Assembly (NCBI RefSeq): GCF_010119235.1
Contig: NZ_JAAATZ010000001.1
Location: 3,006,501 to 3,070,500 of the forward strand
Length of the DNA: 64,000 nucleotides
Source of the DNA: Flavobacterium phycosphaerae
GTDB taxonomy: Bacteria; Bacteroidota; Bacteroidia; Flavobacteriales; Flavobacteriaceae
Direction: 5' to 3'
The notes beneath the pieces are model-generated. The model saw only the letters and a list, made by a program, of their open reading frames with translations. It searched no databases and was not told where the DNA came from. Each line of letters begins with the position of its first letter. Within the stretch, counting starts at the first letter, position 1. This document shows, in pieces, positions 1-8,813 of this stretch. A program made the position numbers and the translations under genes.

Positions 1-982
1 TGCGGTTTTGGGAAAACAAATCAGGGTTTTGAAATTTCAAATCGTCATCCATACCACCACGGACGGCTTTTTTGGAAAGTAAATTTTTATGAATCAAGGG
101 AAGGATAGATTCTCCGGCGCGTAAGGTTTCGAGCAAAGAGGTTTCAGAATTCGAAAACAAACAATTTTTCAACTTGCCGTCTGCCGTTAAACGAATACGA
201 TTACAGGTAGTACAAAACGGATTGGTAACCGAACTGATAATGGCAAAACTACCCAAATGAGCTTTAATTTTAAAATTCTTCGCAGTATCATTCAGAGCAT
301 CTGTCAAACGTTCAATTTCGCTAAATGCATATTCGGATTGTATGGTTCCCAGAATTTCGGCATAAGAAACCAGTTTTGATTTATCCCATTGATTGCCGGT
401 AAAAGGCATGAATTCAATAAAACGAACTTGAATGTTTTTATGTTTAGTCAATTCAATAAAATCAATGATTTCATCCTCGTTAAAATCTTTCATCAAGACT
501 ACATTGAGTTTTACTCTAAAACCTTCAGTAAGTAATAAATCTATATTTTCGAAAACGGTTTCAAAATAATTTCTTCGGGTTATTTTGTTGAATTTTTCTT
601 TAACTAAACTGTCAATGCTGATGTTTATTGTTTTGATTCCGGCAATTTTAAACGTTTCAATGAAATTCGGAACCAGAATTCCGTTAGTCGTAAGGGTCAA
701 ATCGACTCCCAAATTCCCTAATTGCAGGATAATGTCTTTAGCATCTTTTCGTACCAAAGGCTCTCCACCGGTCAATCGTATTTTGGTCACGCCCAATTCA
801 ACAAAGGTTTTGGCAATATGAATAATTTCATTAGCCGTCATTAAATGGGGTTTTGGTGTTAGCGCTATTCCTTCTTCGGGCATACAATAAGCACATCTCA
901 AATTACAATGTTCGGTAATCGAAATGCGCAAATACGTATGCTCTCGTCCAAAAGAATCTTGCAACTCCCGGTTATTTTCCAT
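1..982 (-). CDS. moaA: GTP 3',8-cyclase MoaA (3' end outside window)
   Basis: This radical SAM enzyme catalyses the first step of molybdopterin synthesis, GTP to 3',8-cH2GTP. The frame stays open from an ATG at 982 to the window edge (327 codons), close to the usual length of about 330, so only a few residues are missing. The N-terminal cluster motif CNLRCAYC gives C26, C30 and C33. The second 4Fe-4S site, CNTCNRIRL followed by a Cys about 13 residues later, lies near residues 257-274, and LTGGEPLVR is also present. The start overlaps the stop of the upstream moaCB gene by 11 nt. It is the last visible gene of the cofactor operon. Confidence 0.95.
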   Translation of the reverse strand, partial: MENNRELQDSFGREHTYLRISITEHCNLRCAYCMPEEGIALTPKPHLMTANEIIHIAKTFVELGVTKIRLTGGEPLVRKDAKDIILQLGNLGVDLTLTTNGILVPNFIETFKIAGIKTINISIDSLVKEKFNKITRRNYFETVFENIDLLLTEGFRVKLNVVLMKDFNEDEIIDFIELTKHKNIQVRFIEFMPFTGNQWDKSKLVSYAEILGTIQSEYAFSEIERLTDALNDTAKNFKIKAHLGSFAIISSVTNPFCTTCNRIRLTADGKLKNCLFSNSETSLLETLRAGESILPLIHKNLLSKKAVRGGMDDDLKFQNPDLFSQNR

Positions 983-1886
983 GATCAAATCCGTTCAATA
1001 ATTTAAACAAATGTAGCACAGAAGGAAAAACCGCATCAATCGATTCTGAAGCTCCACCAACAGAGCCGGGTAACGCCATAATCAAAGTATCGCCTTTGAA
1101 TCCGACAACACTTCGTGAAAGCATAGCAAAGGGCGTTCTTTCTTGCCCATAAGCCCGAATTGCTTCTTCTATTCCCGGAATTCTTCTGTCTAATAACGGA
1201 ATTACAGCTTCGGGTGTGACATCTTTGTGTGACAAACCTGTGCCTCCGGTTACAATAACCAAATCGGTTTTTTGTTGTAAATGTTTATGAATTAGACTTT
1301 GAATATCGTCGATTTTGTCCGGAATGATATCGTATTGTGCTACGGTCAATCCTAATTTTTGAAGCTTTTCAGTGATCACTTTTCCCGAAGTATCTTGCTT
1401 AGTTCCTGCCGAAACACTATCGGAACAAACAATGACAGCGGTTGAAAGATTGAAATTTTCTTTGGTACCGAAATCAGATTTCCCTCCTTTCTTATGCAAC
1501 AACTTTACTGTCGAAATCTCTACCTTTTTATCGATAGGTTTTAGCATGTCGTACATTGTTAAGGCCACGATAGACGCCCCGTGCATGGCTTCCACTTCAA
1601 CACCGGTTTTGTATATGGTTTTCACGGTAACTTCAATTGAGATGTAATCTTCAAAACATTCAAATTGAATTCCCGTAAATTCAATCGGCATCGGGTGGCA
1701 ATCCGGAATGACGCTTGCTGTGTTTTTTACAGCAAATAAGCCTGCTGTTCTGGCTACTTCGAGCACATCGCCTTTGGGTACTTTTTTTGCTAAAACCGCT
1801 TGTATGGTTTCGGCTGAACCTACCTTTACAATAGCTTGAGCCACTGCTGTTCTTAGTGTTGTTATTTTATGGGTGATATCGACCAT
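972..1886 (-). CDS. moaC: Bifunctional cyclic pyranopterin synthase MoaC / MoaB-MogA-type fusion
   Basis: A two-domain protein of about 304 residues. The N-terminal half is MoaC (MVDITHK start, DCHPMPIE, GVEVEAMHGAS, ALTMYDMLK), which with MoaA makes cyclic pyranopterin monophosphate. The C-terminal half is a MoaB/MogA domain (VIVCSDSVSAG, IVTGGTGLSHKDVTPEA, ALPGSVGGA), which adenylylates molybdopterin. I chose the ATG at 1886 because MVDITHK is the usual MoaC beginning and it sits one base after the moaE stop; an upstream in-frame start at 1940 would overlap moaE by 53 nt. The fusion is known in Bacteroidota and keeps the two activities in fixed ratio. Confidence 0.93.
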   Translation of the reverse strand: MVDITHKITTLRTAVAQAIVKVGSAETIQAVLAKKVPKGDVLEVARTAGLFAVKNTASVIPDCHPMPIEFTGIQFECFEDYISIEVTVKTIYKTGVEVEAMHGASIVALTMYDMLKPIDKKVEISTVKLLHKKGGKSDFGTKENFNLSTAVIVCSDSVSAGTKQDTSGKVITEKLQKLGLTVAQYDIIPDKIDDIQSLIHKHLQQKTDLVIVTGGTGLSHKDVTPEAVIPLLDRRIPGIEEAIRAYGQERTPFAMLSRSVVGFKGDTLIMALPGSVGGASESIDAVFPSVLHLFKLLNGFDHGK

Positions 1887-1887
1887 G

Positions 1888-2334
1888 TTAAGTGTTTTTT
1901 TTCCAAGTATAGGTTTCGTCTTCAAAAATTTCTTTACCAAATACCGGAACCTTTGCTTTTATTGCTTCAACTAAAAATTCAATCGCTTCAAAAACTACTT
2001 TTCGTCTTGGTGCCGAAACAAAAACAAAGAGACAAATCTCCCCAGCTTTTACCAATCCTAAGCTGTGGTAAATATGCATACAAGTTAAGTCATACTTGGC
2101 AAAAGCTTCTTCTCTGATTTCATAAAAAACTTGCTCTGCCATAGTTTCGTAAGCCGAGTATTCAATAGCTACTACCGGTTTTCCTTCTATCACATCGGCA
2201 CGAACCTGACCAAGGAAGATATTGTGAGCGCCAATGGTAGTTTTACTTTGATGCTTGGCAATAGAATTTCCGATGAACTCGGCAGAAATGGCACCATCAA
2301 GAAAAGATGATTTTTTTGGTTTTGTAGTTTCCAT
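1888..2334 (-). CDS. moaE: Molybdopterin synthase catalytic subunit MoaE
   Basis: The large subunit of molybdopterin synthase, which moves sulfur from thiocarboxylated MoaD onto cyclic pyranopterin monophosphate. It has 148 residues, normal for the family. Recognisable motifs are GQVRAD, IEYSAYETMA, the HSLGLVKAGE block, SAPRRK and the C-terminal KAKVPVFGKE with EDETYTWKKN, which carries the active-site lysines. It lies directly between moeB (the stop-to-start distance is zero) and moaCB (one base), as expected for translation from one message. Confidence 0.95.
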   Translation of the reverse strand: METTKPKKSSFLDGAISAEFIGNSIAKHQSKTTIGAHNIFLGQVRADVIEGKPVVAIEYSAYETMAEQVFYEIREEAFAKYDLTCMHIYHSLGLVKAGEICLFVFVSAPRRKVVFEAIEFLVEAIKAKVPVFGKEIFEDETYTWKKNT

Positions 2335-3417
2335 TTAACTAGTTATTGTTTGTAGAGCTTCAACGCCATTCTCTAGATGATACAAATTGGTAAATCCATT
2401 TTTTTGCAAATAGTTTGAAGCTAATTTACTTCTGCTTCCGTTTTGGCAAAAGAGAATTATTTTTTGGTTTTTGTCGATGTGTTTCAGAAAGTCATCCAGT
2501 TGCCCCAAAGGTACAGTCTTATAATTTTCTATCATTACTTTTGGCTCTTCATAGTGTTCGCGAATGTCAATCACCAGATTGTTTTTGTTTTGTGCTTCTC
2601 TAAAAAAATCGGAGGAAGACAGTAAGCCTATTTCAGTTGTTGGTTCAGCATTTAAAATAGATAATCCGTTTTGCATTCCTTTATTTATTTCATTCTCATT
2701 TTTTTGAAAATCAATTGTTTGAACAGAATTATCTAACGCATTATACAACAACAATCTGCCGTTTAAAACTGAGCCGATTCCCAAAATCATTTTTAAAATT
2801 TCATTAGCTTGCATACCACCCAGTACATTAGGCAAAACACCTAAAACACCCAAATCTGCACAAGTATCCATCGTATTTATAGGCTCATTTTCCGGAAACA
2901 AGCAGCGATAGGAAGGTCCGTTGTTATAATTAAAAATAGAAAGTTGTCCTTCAAATTTGTGAATCGAAGCATACACCATCGGGATTGCTTTCACCAATGC
3001 AACATCATTCATCAGATAACGCGTTGGTATAGTATCGGTACAGTCCACTATGATTTGGTAATCGGAAACGATTTGAAAGGCATTGTTATTGGTAAAATAA
3101 TCTGCATACGGAATCACTTTAACTTCCGGATTTTGCTTTGAAATGGCTTCAGCAGCGACAGTAACTTTGAATTTTCCGCAGTCTTCTTTGGTGTATAAAA
3201 ATTGTCTGTGTAAATTGGTTTCTTCCACAACATCTCCATCCACAATACCGATACAACCTACTCCGGCTGCAGCCAAATTTTGCAACACCGGGCAGCCCAA
3301 ACCACCGGCACCAATGACTAATACTTTAGCCTTGCCGAGCTTTTCCTGACCTGAAATACCTACTTCAGGCAGTTTGATTTGTTTATCATATCGTTTGCTG
3401 TACATTGTATTCTGCAT
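2335..3417 (-). CDS. moeB: MoeB/ThiF-type adenylyltransferase with C-terminal rhodanese domain
   Basis: An E1-like enzyme that adenylates the MoaD C-terminus, with a rhodanese domain able to supply the sulfur. It has 360 residues. Residues about 8-250 are the ThiF domain, with the nucleotide loop GAGGLGCPV, the DGDVVEETNLHRQF block and a catalytic-type Cys in DTCADLGVLG. Residues about 265-355 are rhodanese, with active-site loop CQNGSRSK. Three of the four zinc cysteines of E. coli MoeB are absent: the first pair reads SYRC and the C-terminal pair is missing. The start overlaps the moaD stop by one base (TAATG), and the moaD Gly-Gly codons read as a Shine-Dalgarno site. Confidence 0.92.
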   Translation of the reverse strand: MQNTMYSKRYDKQIKLPEVGISGQEKLGKAKVLVIGAGGLGCPVLQNLAAAGVGCIGIVDGDVVEETNLHRQFLYTKEDCGKFKVTVAAEAISKQNPEVKVIPYADYFTNNNAFQIVSDYQIIVDCTDTIPTRYLMNDVALVKAIPMVYASIHKFEGQLSIFNYNNGPSYRCLFPENEPINTMDTCADLGVLGVLPNVLGGMQANEILKMILGIGSVLNGRLLLYNALDNSVQTIDFQKNENEINKGMQNGLSILNAEPTTEIGLLSSSDFFREAQNKNNLVIDIREHYEEPKVMIENYKTVPLGQLDDFLKHIDKNQKIILFCQNGSRSKLASNYLQKNGFTNLYHLENGVEALQTITS

Positions 3418-3671
3418 TATCCTCCTGAAAAAGCCGGTAACAAAGCAATCTCATCGTTATGTTTCAGCACTAATTTCAAATTGGAAACAATCTTCTGATT
3501 GACGGCAAACAAATACTCCACCTTTTTGATTTCGGGAGCCGATTTTTCGAGTACGAGTTTTATATCATTCAGCGTCGGAATGAATGCACTAAACTCAGCA
3601 ACATCACTATCCGTCTCTAGTATATCCCTGATAATGCCATAATATTTTACCGTACATTTTATAGTCTTCAT
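3417..3671 (-). CDS. moaD: Molybdopterin synthase sulfur carrier MoaD
   Basis: A ubiquitin-like small subunit of molybdopterin synthase with 84 residues. It ends in ALLPAFSGG; the terminal Gly-Gly is the site adenylated by MoeB and then thiocarboxylated. Position between the TauE-like gene and moeB, plus the C-terminus, make the call secure despite the short length. The codons for the last two glycines, GGAGGA, are followed immediately by TAATG, which is both the stop and the start of moeB. Confidence 0.93.
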   Translation of the reverse strand: MKTIKCTVKYYGIIRDILETDSDVAEFSAFIPTLNDIKLVLEKSAPEIKKVEYLFAVNQKIVSNLKLVLKHNDEIALLPAFSGG

Positions 3672-3673
3672 AA

Positions 3674-4414
3674 CTAGGTAGTATATAGTTTTAAAATGGC
3701 TATGCCGAGTACAAAACTCAAAACCGTTCGTAGCGTTAGTGTGTTGAATTTTCTACTTCCATAATAGGCTCCGAATATGCCTCCTACGAGAGCTGCCATA
3801 ATCAATGTCAGTGATGAACTTGGCAATGTTCCTCCTTTAGACATAAATCCAAAAAGCCCGGAAACAGAATTTACAAAAATAAACAAAGCCGAAACCGCAG
3901 CGGTTTGTTTGATATTGGCCCAGCCTAATAACAAGATGACCGGACTCAAAATAATGCCGCCGCCAATGCCGAGTAATCCTGATAGAAATCCTATTAGAGC
4001 TCCTATGAATAAGGCTAAAGGTATGTTTAATGGTTTTCGTACCGTTTTTTCATTGCCAAACAAACCCAATAAACGGGCAACCGCAAAAACCAGTACAGTT
4101 CCCAAGGCTATTTTATAATAATGCGTTTCAATAGCAATCATTCCACCCAAAAAAGAAAAAGGAACCGAAGTGATAGCAAACGGATAAAACAATTTCCATT
4201 CAAACTTTTTTTCTCTATAGAAAAAATAAAATGAAATGGCCGAAACCAAAATATTCAGCACCAAAGCGGTGGGTTTCATGAAGGTTACCGGAAAAGCGAA
4301 CAAACTCATTAAAGCCAAATAACCACTGGCGCCTCCGTGTCCGACACTGGCATATAAAAAAGCTACTACAGCCAATAAAACAATTAATAATGGGGAGTTT
4401 ATCAAATCAGTCAT
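3674..4414 (-). CDS. TauE/SafE-family membrane permease
   Basis: An integral membrane protein of about 246 residues with roughly eight hydrophobic segments and the repeated family pattern ASVGHGGASGYLA (near the N-terminus) and SGLLGIGGGIILSP (near residue 150). Members of the family export sulfite, sulfoacetate or related anions, or import anions; the substrate here cannot be read. An in-frame TTG at 4453 would extend it by 13 residues, but the ATG at 4414 gives a normal N-terminus. Its place inside the cofactor operon suggests a link to sulfur or oxyanion handling, which is inference. Confidence 0.82.
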   Translation of the reverse strand: MTDLINSPLLIVLLAVVAFLYASVGHGGASGYLALMSLFAFPVTFMKPTALVLNILVSAISFYFFYREKKFEWKLFYPFAITSVPFSFLGGMIAIETHYYKIALGTVLVFAVARLLGLFGNEKTVRKPLNIPLALFIGALIGFLSGLLGIGGGIILSPVILLLGWANIKQTAAVSALFIFVNSVSGLFGFMSKGGTLPSSSLTLIMAALVGGIFGAYYGSRKFNTLTLRTVLSFVLGIAILKLYTT

Positions 4415-4462
4415 ACCTAAAAACGAATTTTGAATGTAAAACAAATATAGCAACTAATCCGC

Positions 4463-5634
4463 TTACTGAATGGGATAAACCGCAACTTTATCGCCTTTCA
4501 ATTTTTGATAATTCCCATTAGGTAAATACACTAAAACATTGGCTGTGGCAAAAGAATCGAGCATCGAAGAATCCTGATGTGGTAATATGGTCACTTCCTC
4601 CCCATGCTTGTTGCTTTTAAAAACTGGTCACGTGAATTATTTACTATAAAATCATGTGCCAAAGTCCTAGTGCTTTTGGATTCGTAGGAAATAGCCATTC
4701 CGGACCATCGTTGTAAGGTTGGCAACACATGGATATAAAAACAAGTCAGGCTTGCTGCTGGGTTTCCGGGTAAAGCAAAAACTAATTTGTCATCTTTTTT
4801 CCCCACTAATAATGGCTTGCCGGGTTTTTGGCTGACTTTATAAAACAAGGTTTCTACTTGTAAACTTTCTAATGCTTTGCCCACAAAATCATAATCTCCA
4901 ACAGAAATACCACCCGAAACTAAAACTATCTCATTTTCTGATATAGCTTTATCTAAAACAGCTTTCGTATTTTCAAAATCATCATTAACCTGATACAGTT
5001 TAACCTCAACATAATAAGCATTATACAAAGCCGTTTGCAACATAATCGCATTACTTTCATAGACTTTGCCATAAGGCAAGGGTTGCCCAGGTTGAACCAA
5101 TTCATTTCCGGTAACGACAATGGATACAGTTGGCTTTTGATAGACTTTGACTTTCGTATAACCCAATCCGGCTAAGAAACCGATAGCTGCAGCATTGAGG
5201 AACGTTCCTTTTGCTAATGCCTCATCATTTTGTTTGATTTGTGAGCCTAATGGCCTAACGTTGGTTTCGGGAATTACTTGTTCTTGAAGATGTAATTGAT
5301 TGCCGGTTACAGCAACTTTTTCAATCTGAATGACTGCTTGTGCCGAATCAGGAAGGGCAGCTCCGGTAAATATTTTTAAGGCTTGACCGGGTTTAAGTTC
5401 CTGTTGATTTTCATCACCGGCTTTCACTTCACCAATGATTTCATACTCCAAAGCATTATGAAGACAAAGTGCAAAACCATCCATATTTGATTGCCGAAAC
5501 GGCGGCATGTTAATGGGTGACAACAAGGTTTCCGCTAAAATATTGTTCCGAGATTCCAATAAGAAAACTTCCTTTTCTTTAGGAGAAAAAGTGATTTTAT
5601 TCAAAATCGAAAAGGCTTCGTTTACGGAAATCAT
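4463..5634 (-). CDS. moeA: Molybdopterin molybdenumtransferase MoeA (single-base frameshift near 4615-4623)
   Basis: MoeA inserts molybdate into adenylylated molybdopterin. Motifs include SNMDGFA, FTGAALP, SGGISVGDYDFVG, QKPGKPLLVGKKD and ALPGNPAAS. The frame from 5634 stops early at 4591, about 40 residues short. The missing end (TILPHQDSSMLDS ... KGDKVAVYPIQ, stop at 4463) continues in the next frame. One extra A in the run at 4615-4618 restores a 390-residue protein of normal length. The junction reads T TTA AAA in frame, a heptamer at which ribosomes can slip by -1, so slippage is possible, but a one-base sequencing loss is more likely. The gene overlaps the xdhC stop by 4 nt. Confidence 0.88.
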
Positions 5635-6542
5635 CGGTCTTGGTTTCTGATTTTTATGAGTTGGGCTGCCACACTAACAGCAATTTCATAAGTGGTTTCA
5701 CTTTTAATATCAATGCCAATGGGTGCGTATACTTTGGCAATTTGATTTTTGTCAAAACCATCGGCTTCGAGATTTTTGAATAGCGTTTCAATCTTTGCCG
5801 CACTGCCCAGCATCCCTATGTATTTGAAATTTTTCCCCAGCAATCGTCGAATAATAATATCATCCGTTCGGTAACCGAAAGACATAATTACAACATAAAC
5901 GTTATCTCCTTCTGGTATGTGATTTTCTATGGATTCAAATTCGATTACGGCTTTGGATTTGACGAAATGATTCGCTTCCATCGTATTTAAATTTTCTCGA
6001 TGATCCAGCAGATGAATTTCAAAATCCAATTTAGACAGCACTTCGCTCAACGCCAAACCTACATGGCCTCCGCCAACAATGTAAACCTTTTGAATCAAAC
6101 AATTAGTTTCTGAAAACATCCATTCACTAACTTCAGGTTTGTGGGTTTTGACGCCATGATTAGAATAATTAATTGTAACAACCTCATCGGAAAGTATCTC
6201 TTCTAACAAAGCAAAATAATTGGAATCAACATCATAAAAAGCAATCGTTTGTTGCCCGGAACAAATCATCCCCGATTGGTCTTTAGGAGCCGATTTGTCG
6301 TGAATCTGATGTTTTATGAAAGGTTCAAAATGCGGTTTATCTAAAAGACTTTCCGCAAACTCTACCAATTTATGTTCCATAATGCCGCCACCAATCGTAC
6401 CGAACATTTGCTGTTTGGACACCAACATTTTAAAACCTTTTCTTCCTGGGCTGCTGCCTTCATTGGCAATAACTACCATCAGAATCAGTCGCTGTTCTTC
6501 TTGAAGTACTTGCTGAACTTTTTTATAGAAATCAATCACCAT
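5631..6542 (-). CDS. xdhC: XdhC-family molybdenum enzyme maturation factor
   Basis: XdhC/CoxI proteins bind the molybdenum cofactor, protect it during sulfuration and hand it to xanthine dehydrogenase. This one has 303 residues. The N-terminal XdhC_CoxI segment holds NEGSSPGRKGFKMLV and GTIGGGIMEHKL. The C-terminal Rossmann segment begins YIVGGGHVGLALSEVL and includes LLDHREN. It sits 21 nt after xdhB and overlaps moeA by 4 nt, so enzyme, maturation factor and cofactor synthesis are co-transcribed. Confidence 0.92.
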   Translation of the reverse strand: MVIDFYKKVQQVLQEEQRLILMVVIANEGSSPGRKGFKMLVSKQQMFGTIGGGIMEHKLVEFAESLLDKPHFEPFIKHQIHDKSAPKDQSGMICSGQQTIAFYDVDSNYFALLEEILSDEVVTINYSNHGVKTHKPEVSEWMFSETNCLIQKVYIVGGGHVGLALSEVLSKLDFEIHLLDHRENLNTMEANHFVKSKAVIEFESIENHIPEGDNVYVVIMSFGYRTDDIIIRRLLGKNFKYIGMLGSAAKIETLFKNLEADGFDKNQIAKVYAPIGIDIKSETTYEIAVSVAAQLIKIRNQDR

Positions 6543-6563
6543 AATCTGAAAATTATTGGTGGT

Positions 6564-8813
6564 TTATGACTTCTTGTACAAGTCCATCAACACTTTCTCA
6601 GGCGTATACGGTGCGTTTACTGCTAAATCAGCATCGGGATTGAAAGCTTTCACAGCATTGCGAATGGCAAAATAAGCTCCGATTCCATACATCAACGGTG
6701 GTTCACCCACAGCTTTTGATTTTTTAATGGCGAGTTCGTGACCTTCAGTTTCCAAATGTTGAATGTTAATCACCTTCGGAACCGAATAAATATCGGGAAC
6801 TTTGTATGTCGACAGTGCATTGGAAACCAATCGTCCTTGGTCGTTATAAATGATTTCTTCCAAAGTCATCCAACCAATTCCTTGTACCAATCCGCCTTCA
6901 ATCTGTCCGTTGTCAATCGTTGGATTCATACTTTTTCCGAAATCGTGTACAATATTCACGCTGTCAAAATCGTAGGTTCCTTTCAAACAATCGACTGTTA
7001 CTTCATGAATAGCCGTGCCGTATACATGGTATGCAAACGGATGTCCTTTTTCTTTGGTTTTATCGTAATGGATGGTTGGCGTAGCATAATGCGCATTTTC
7101 ACTCAAAGCTACACGTTGGGTAAATGCTCTGGTGATTAAGGCATTCCAGGTGATTTCAGTTTTTACCTCATTGGCATAAACCATCTCCTCTTTTAATTCA
7201 ATTATTTGGTCGGTATATTCTTTTTGAGCTACAGCTTTCAATCGTTCCAACAAAGCGTTACACGCCATTTGTAAAGCTTTTCCATTCAGGTCAGCTCCGG
7301 CACTCGCAGCGGTTGGTGACGTATTGGCAACGCGTAATGTATTTGTTGATTCAATTCGGACTTTATTCGCATTGATTCCAAAGGTTTCTATCACGATTTG
7401 GAGCATTTTGGTATTCAACCCCTGCCCCATCTCAACACCTCCGGTACTTACTACTACGCTTCCGTCATGATAAATATGTACCAAAGCACGAGCGTGATTC
7501 ATCATGGTATTGGTAAACGAAATTCCGAAGCAAATCGGTTGAATCGCTAAACCTTTTTTGAATCGTGTATTGTTAGCATTGAATTCTTCTACTCGTTTCT
7601 TTTGAGTTTCGTAATCGTAGCTTTTCATGCAGGTTTCCCAAGCATTTTGTGCTTCTACTTGTTGCAAAATTTGACCATACGATAACTCATCGCCCTCTTT
7701 AACCAAGTTCGCTTTCTGAATGACTGCAGGACTTATTCCTAATGATTCCGCTGCTTTTACAATGGCAGCTTCAATGACAAACTTCCCTTGTGGTCCGCCA
7801 AAACCTCTGAATGCTGTATTCGGTGGTAAATTGGTTTTACAACTGTACGCTTTCGCAATTACATTTGGAATAAAATACGCATTGGTAGAATGAAACAAAG
7901 TACGTTCCATAACTGCCGGTGATAAATCGGCTGCTGCTCCTGCATTTTGATAATGAGTTACTTCGTAAGCAATAATCTTTAAGTCTTTATTCAAACCAAT
8001 TTTAAAATCGGCCGAATACGGATGGCGCTTTCCGGTCATACGCATATCGTCCATGCGGTGCATCGACATTTTTACCGGTTTGTGTAAATGTTGAGCCGCT
8101 AAAGCAACCATTACAGCCCAAGGGGTTGCTTGGTCTTCTTTCCCACCAAAACCACCACCTAAACGAACGGTATCGATTTCAATTTTATGCATTGGGATTC
8201 CCAGTACTTGAGCCACCATCCTTTGAACAGCGGTTGGACCTTGTGTAGAAGAAGAAATAATGATACTTCCGTCTTCTTTGGGACGGGCGTAAGCACCTTG
8301 AGTTTCTATGTATAAATGTTCCTGTCCGTTGACATCGCTTCTGCCTTCAAAAATGTATTCGCATTGTGACCAAGCGGTTGCTGTATCTCCCAACTTGAAT
8401 TGTCTTGGAGGCATGATAAGTTTATCCTGCTTCTGCGCTTCTCTCGGATCGGTGATTACCGGTAATTCTTCGTAAACTACTTTAATTAGTTTGGCTGCCA
8501 TGCGACAGTCGTGTTCCGATTTTCCAACAATCAAAGCAATAACTTGTCCTCGAAAATGTACTTCGCCATCGGCTAGTAAAGGTTCATCCGGAAAAATACC
8601 TCCGATTTGATTTTGACCGGGAATATCTTTTGCCGTTAAAATTTCGACTATGCCTTTGGCTTTTAGTGCCAATTCTAAATCAATGCTTTTAATTTTAGCA
8701 TGAGCTACTGTTGCATCAAACGGCAAAGCATAAAGCGTTCCGTGAATCTCCTGAATATCATCTAAGTAAATGGACTTTCCTTTTACGTGATTATGAGCGT
8801 CTATATTAATCAT
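6564..8813 (-). CDS. xdhB: Xanthine dehydrogenase, molybdopterin-binding large subunit
   Basis: The catalytic subunit that hydroxylates xanthine (and usually hypoxanthine) at the Mo centre. It has 749 residues, the normal size for the two-subunit bacterial type. Visible motifs are GGGFGGKEDQA, FRGFGGPQGKF, the cofactor-contacting VEMGQGLNTK, and near the C-terminus VGEPPLMYGIG, which holds the catalytic Glu. It starts 4 nt inside the end of xdhA. Substrate assignment rests on the guaD neighbour as well as family resemblance. Confidence 0.92.
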   Translation of the reverse strand: MINIDAHNHVKGKSIYLDDIQEIHGTLYALPFDATVAHAKIKSIDLELALKAKGIVEILTAKDIPGQNQIGGIFPDEPLLADGEVHFRGQVIALIVGKSEHDCRMAAKLIKVVYEELPVITDPREAQKQDKLIMPPRQFKLGDTATAWSQCEYIFEGRSDVNGQEHLYIETQGAYARPKEDGSIIISSSTQGPTAVQRMVAQVLGIPMHKIEIDTVRLGGGFGGKEDQATPWAVMVALAAQHLHKPVKMSMHRMDDMRMTGKRHPYSADFKIGLNKDLKIIAYEVTHYQNAGAAADLSPAVMERTLFHSTNAYFIPNVIAKAYSCKTNLPPNTAFRGFGGPQGKFVIEAAIVKAAESLGISPAVIQKANLVKEGDELSYGQILQQVEAQNAWETCMKSYDYETQKKRVEEFNANNTRFKKGLAIQPICFGISFTNTMMNHARALVHIYHDGSVVVSTGGVEMGQGLNTKMLQIVIETFGINANKVRIESTNTLRVANTSPTAASAGADLNGKALQMACNALLERLKAVAQKEYTDQIIELKEEMVYANEVKTEITWNALITRAFTQRVALSENAHYATPTIHYDKTKEKGHPFAYHVYGTAIHEVTVDCLKGTYDFDSVNIVHDFGKSMNPTIDNGQIEGGLVQGIGWMTLEEIIYNDQGRLVSNALSTYKVPDIYSVPKVINIQHLETEGHELAIKKSKAVGEPPLMYGIGAYFAIRNAVKAFNPDADLAVNAPYTPEKVLMDLYKKS

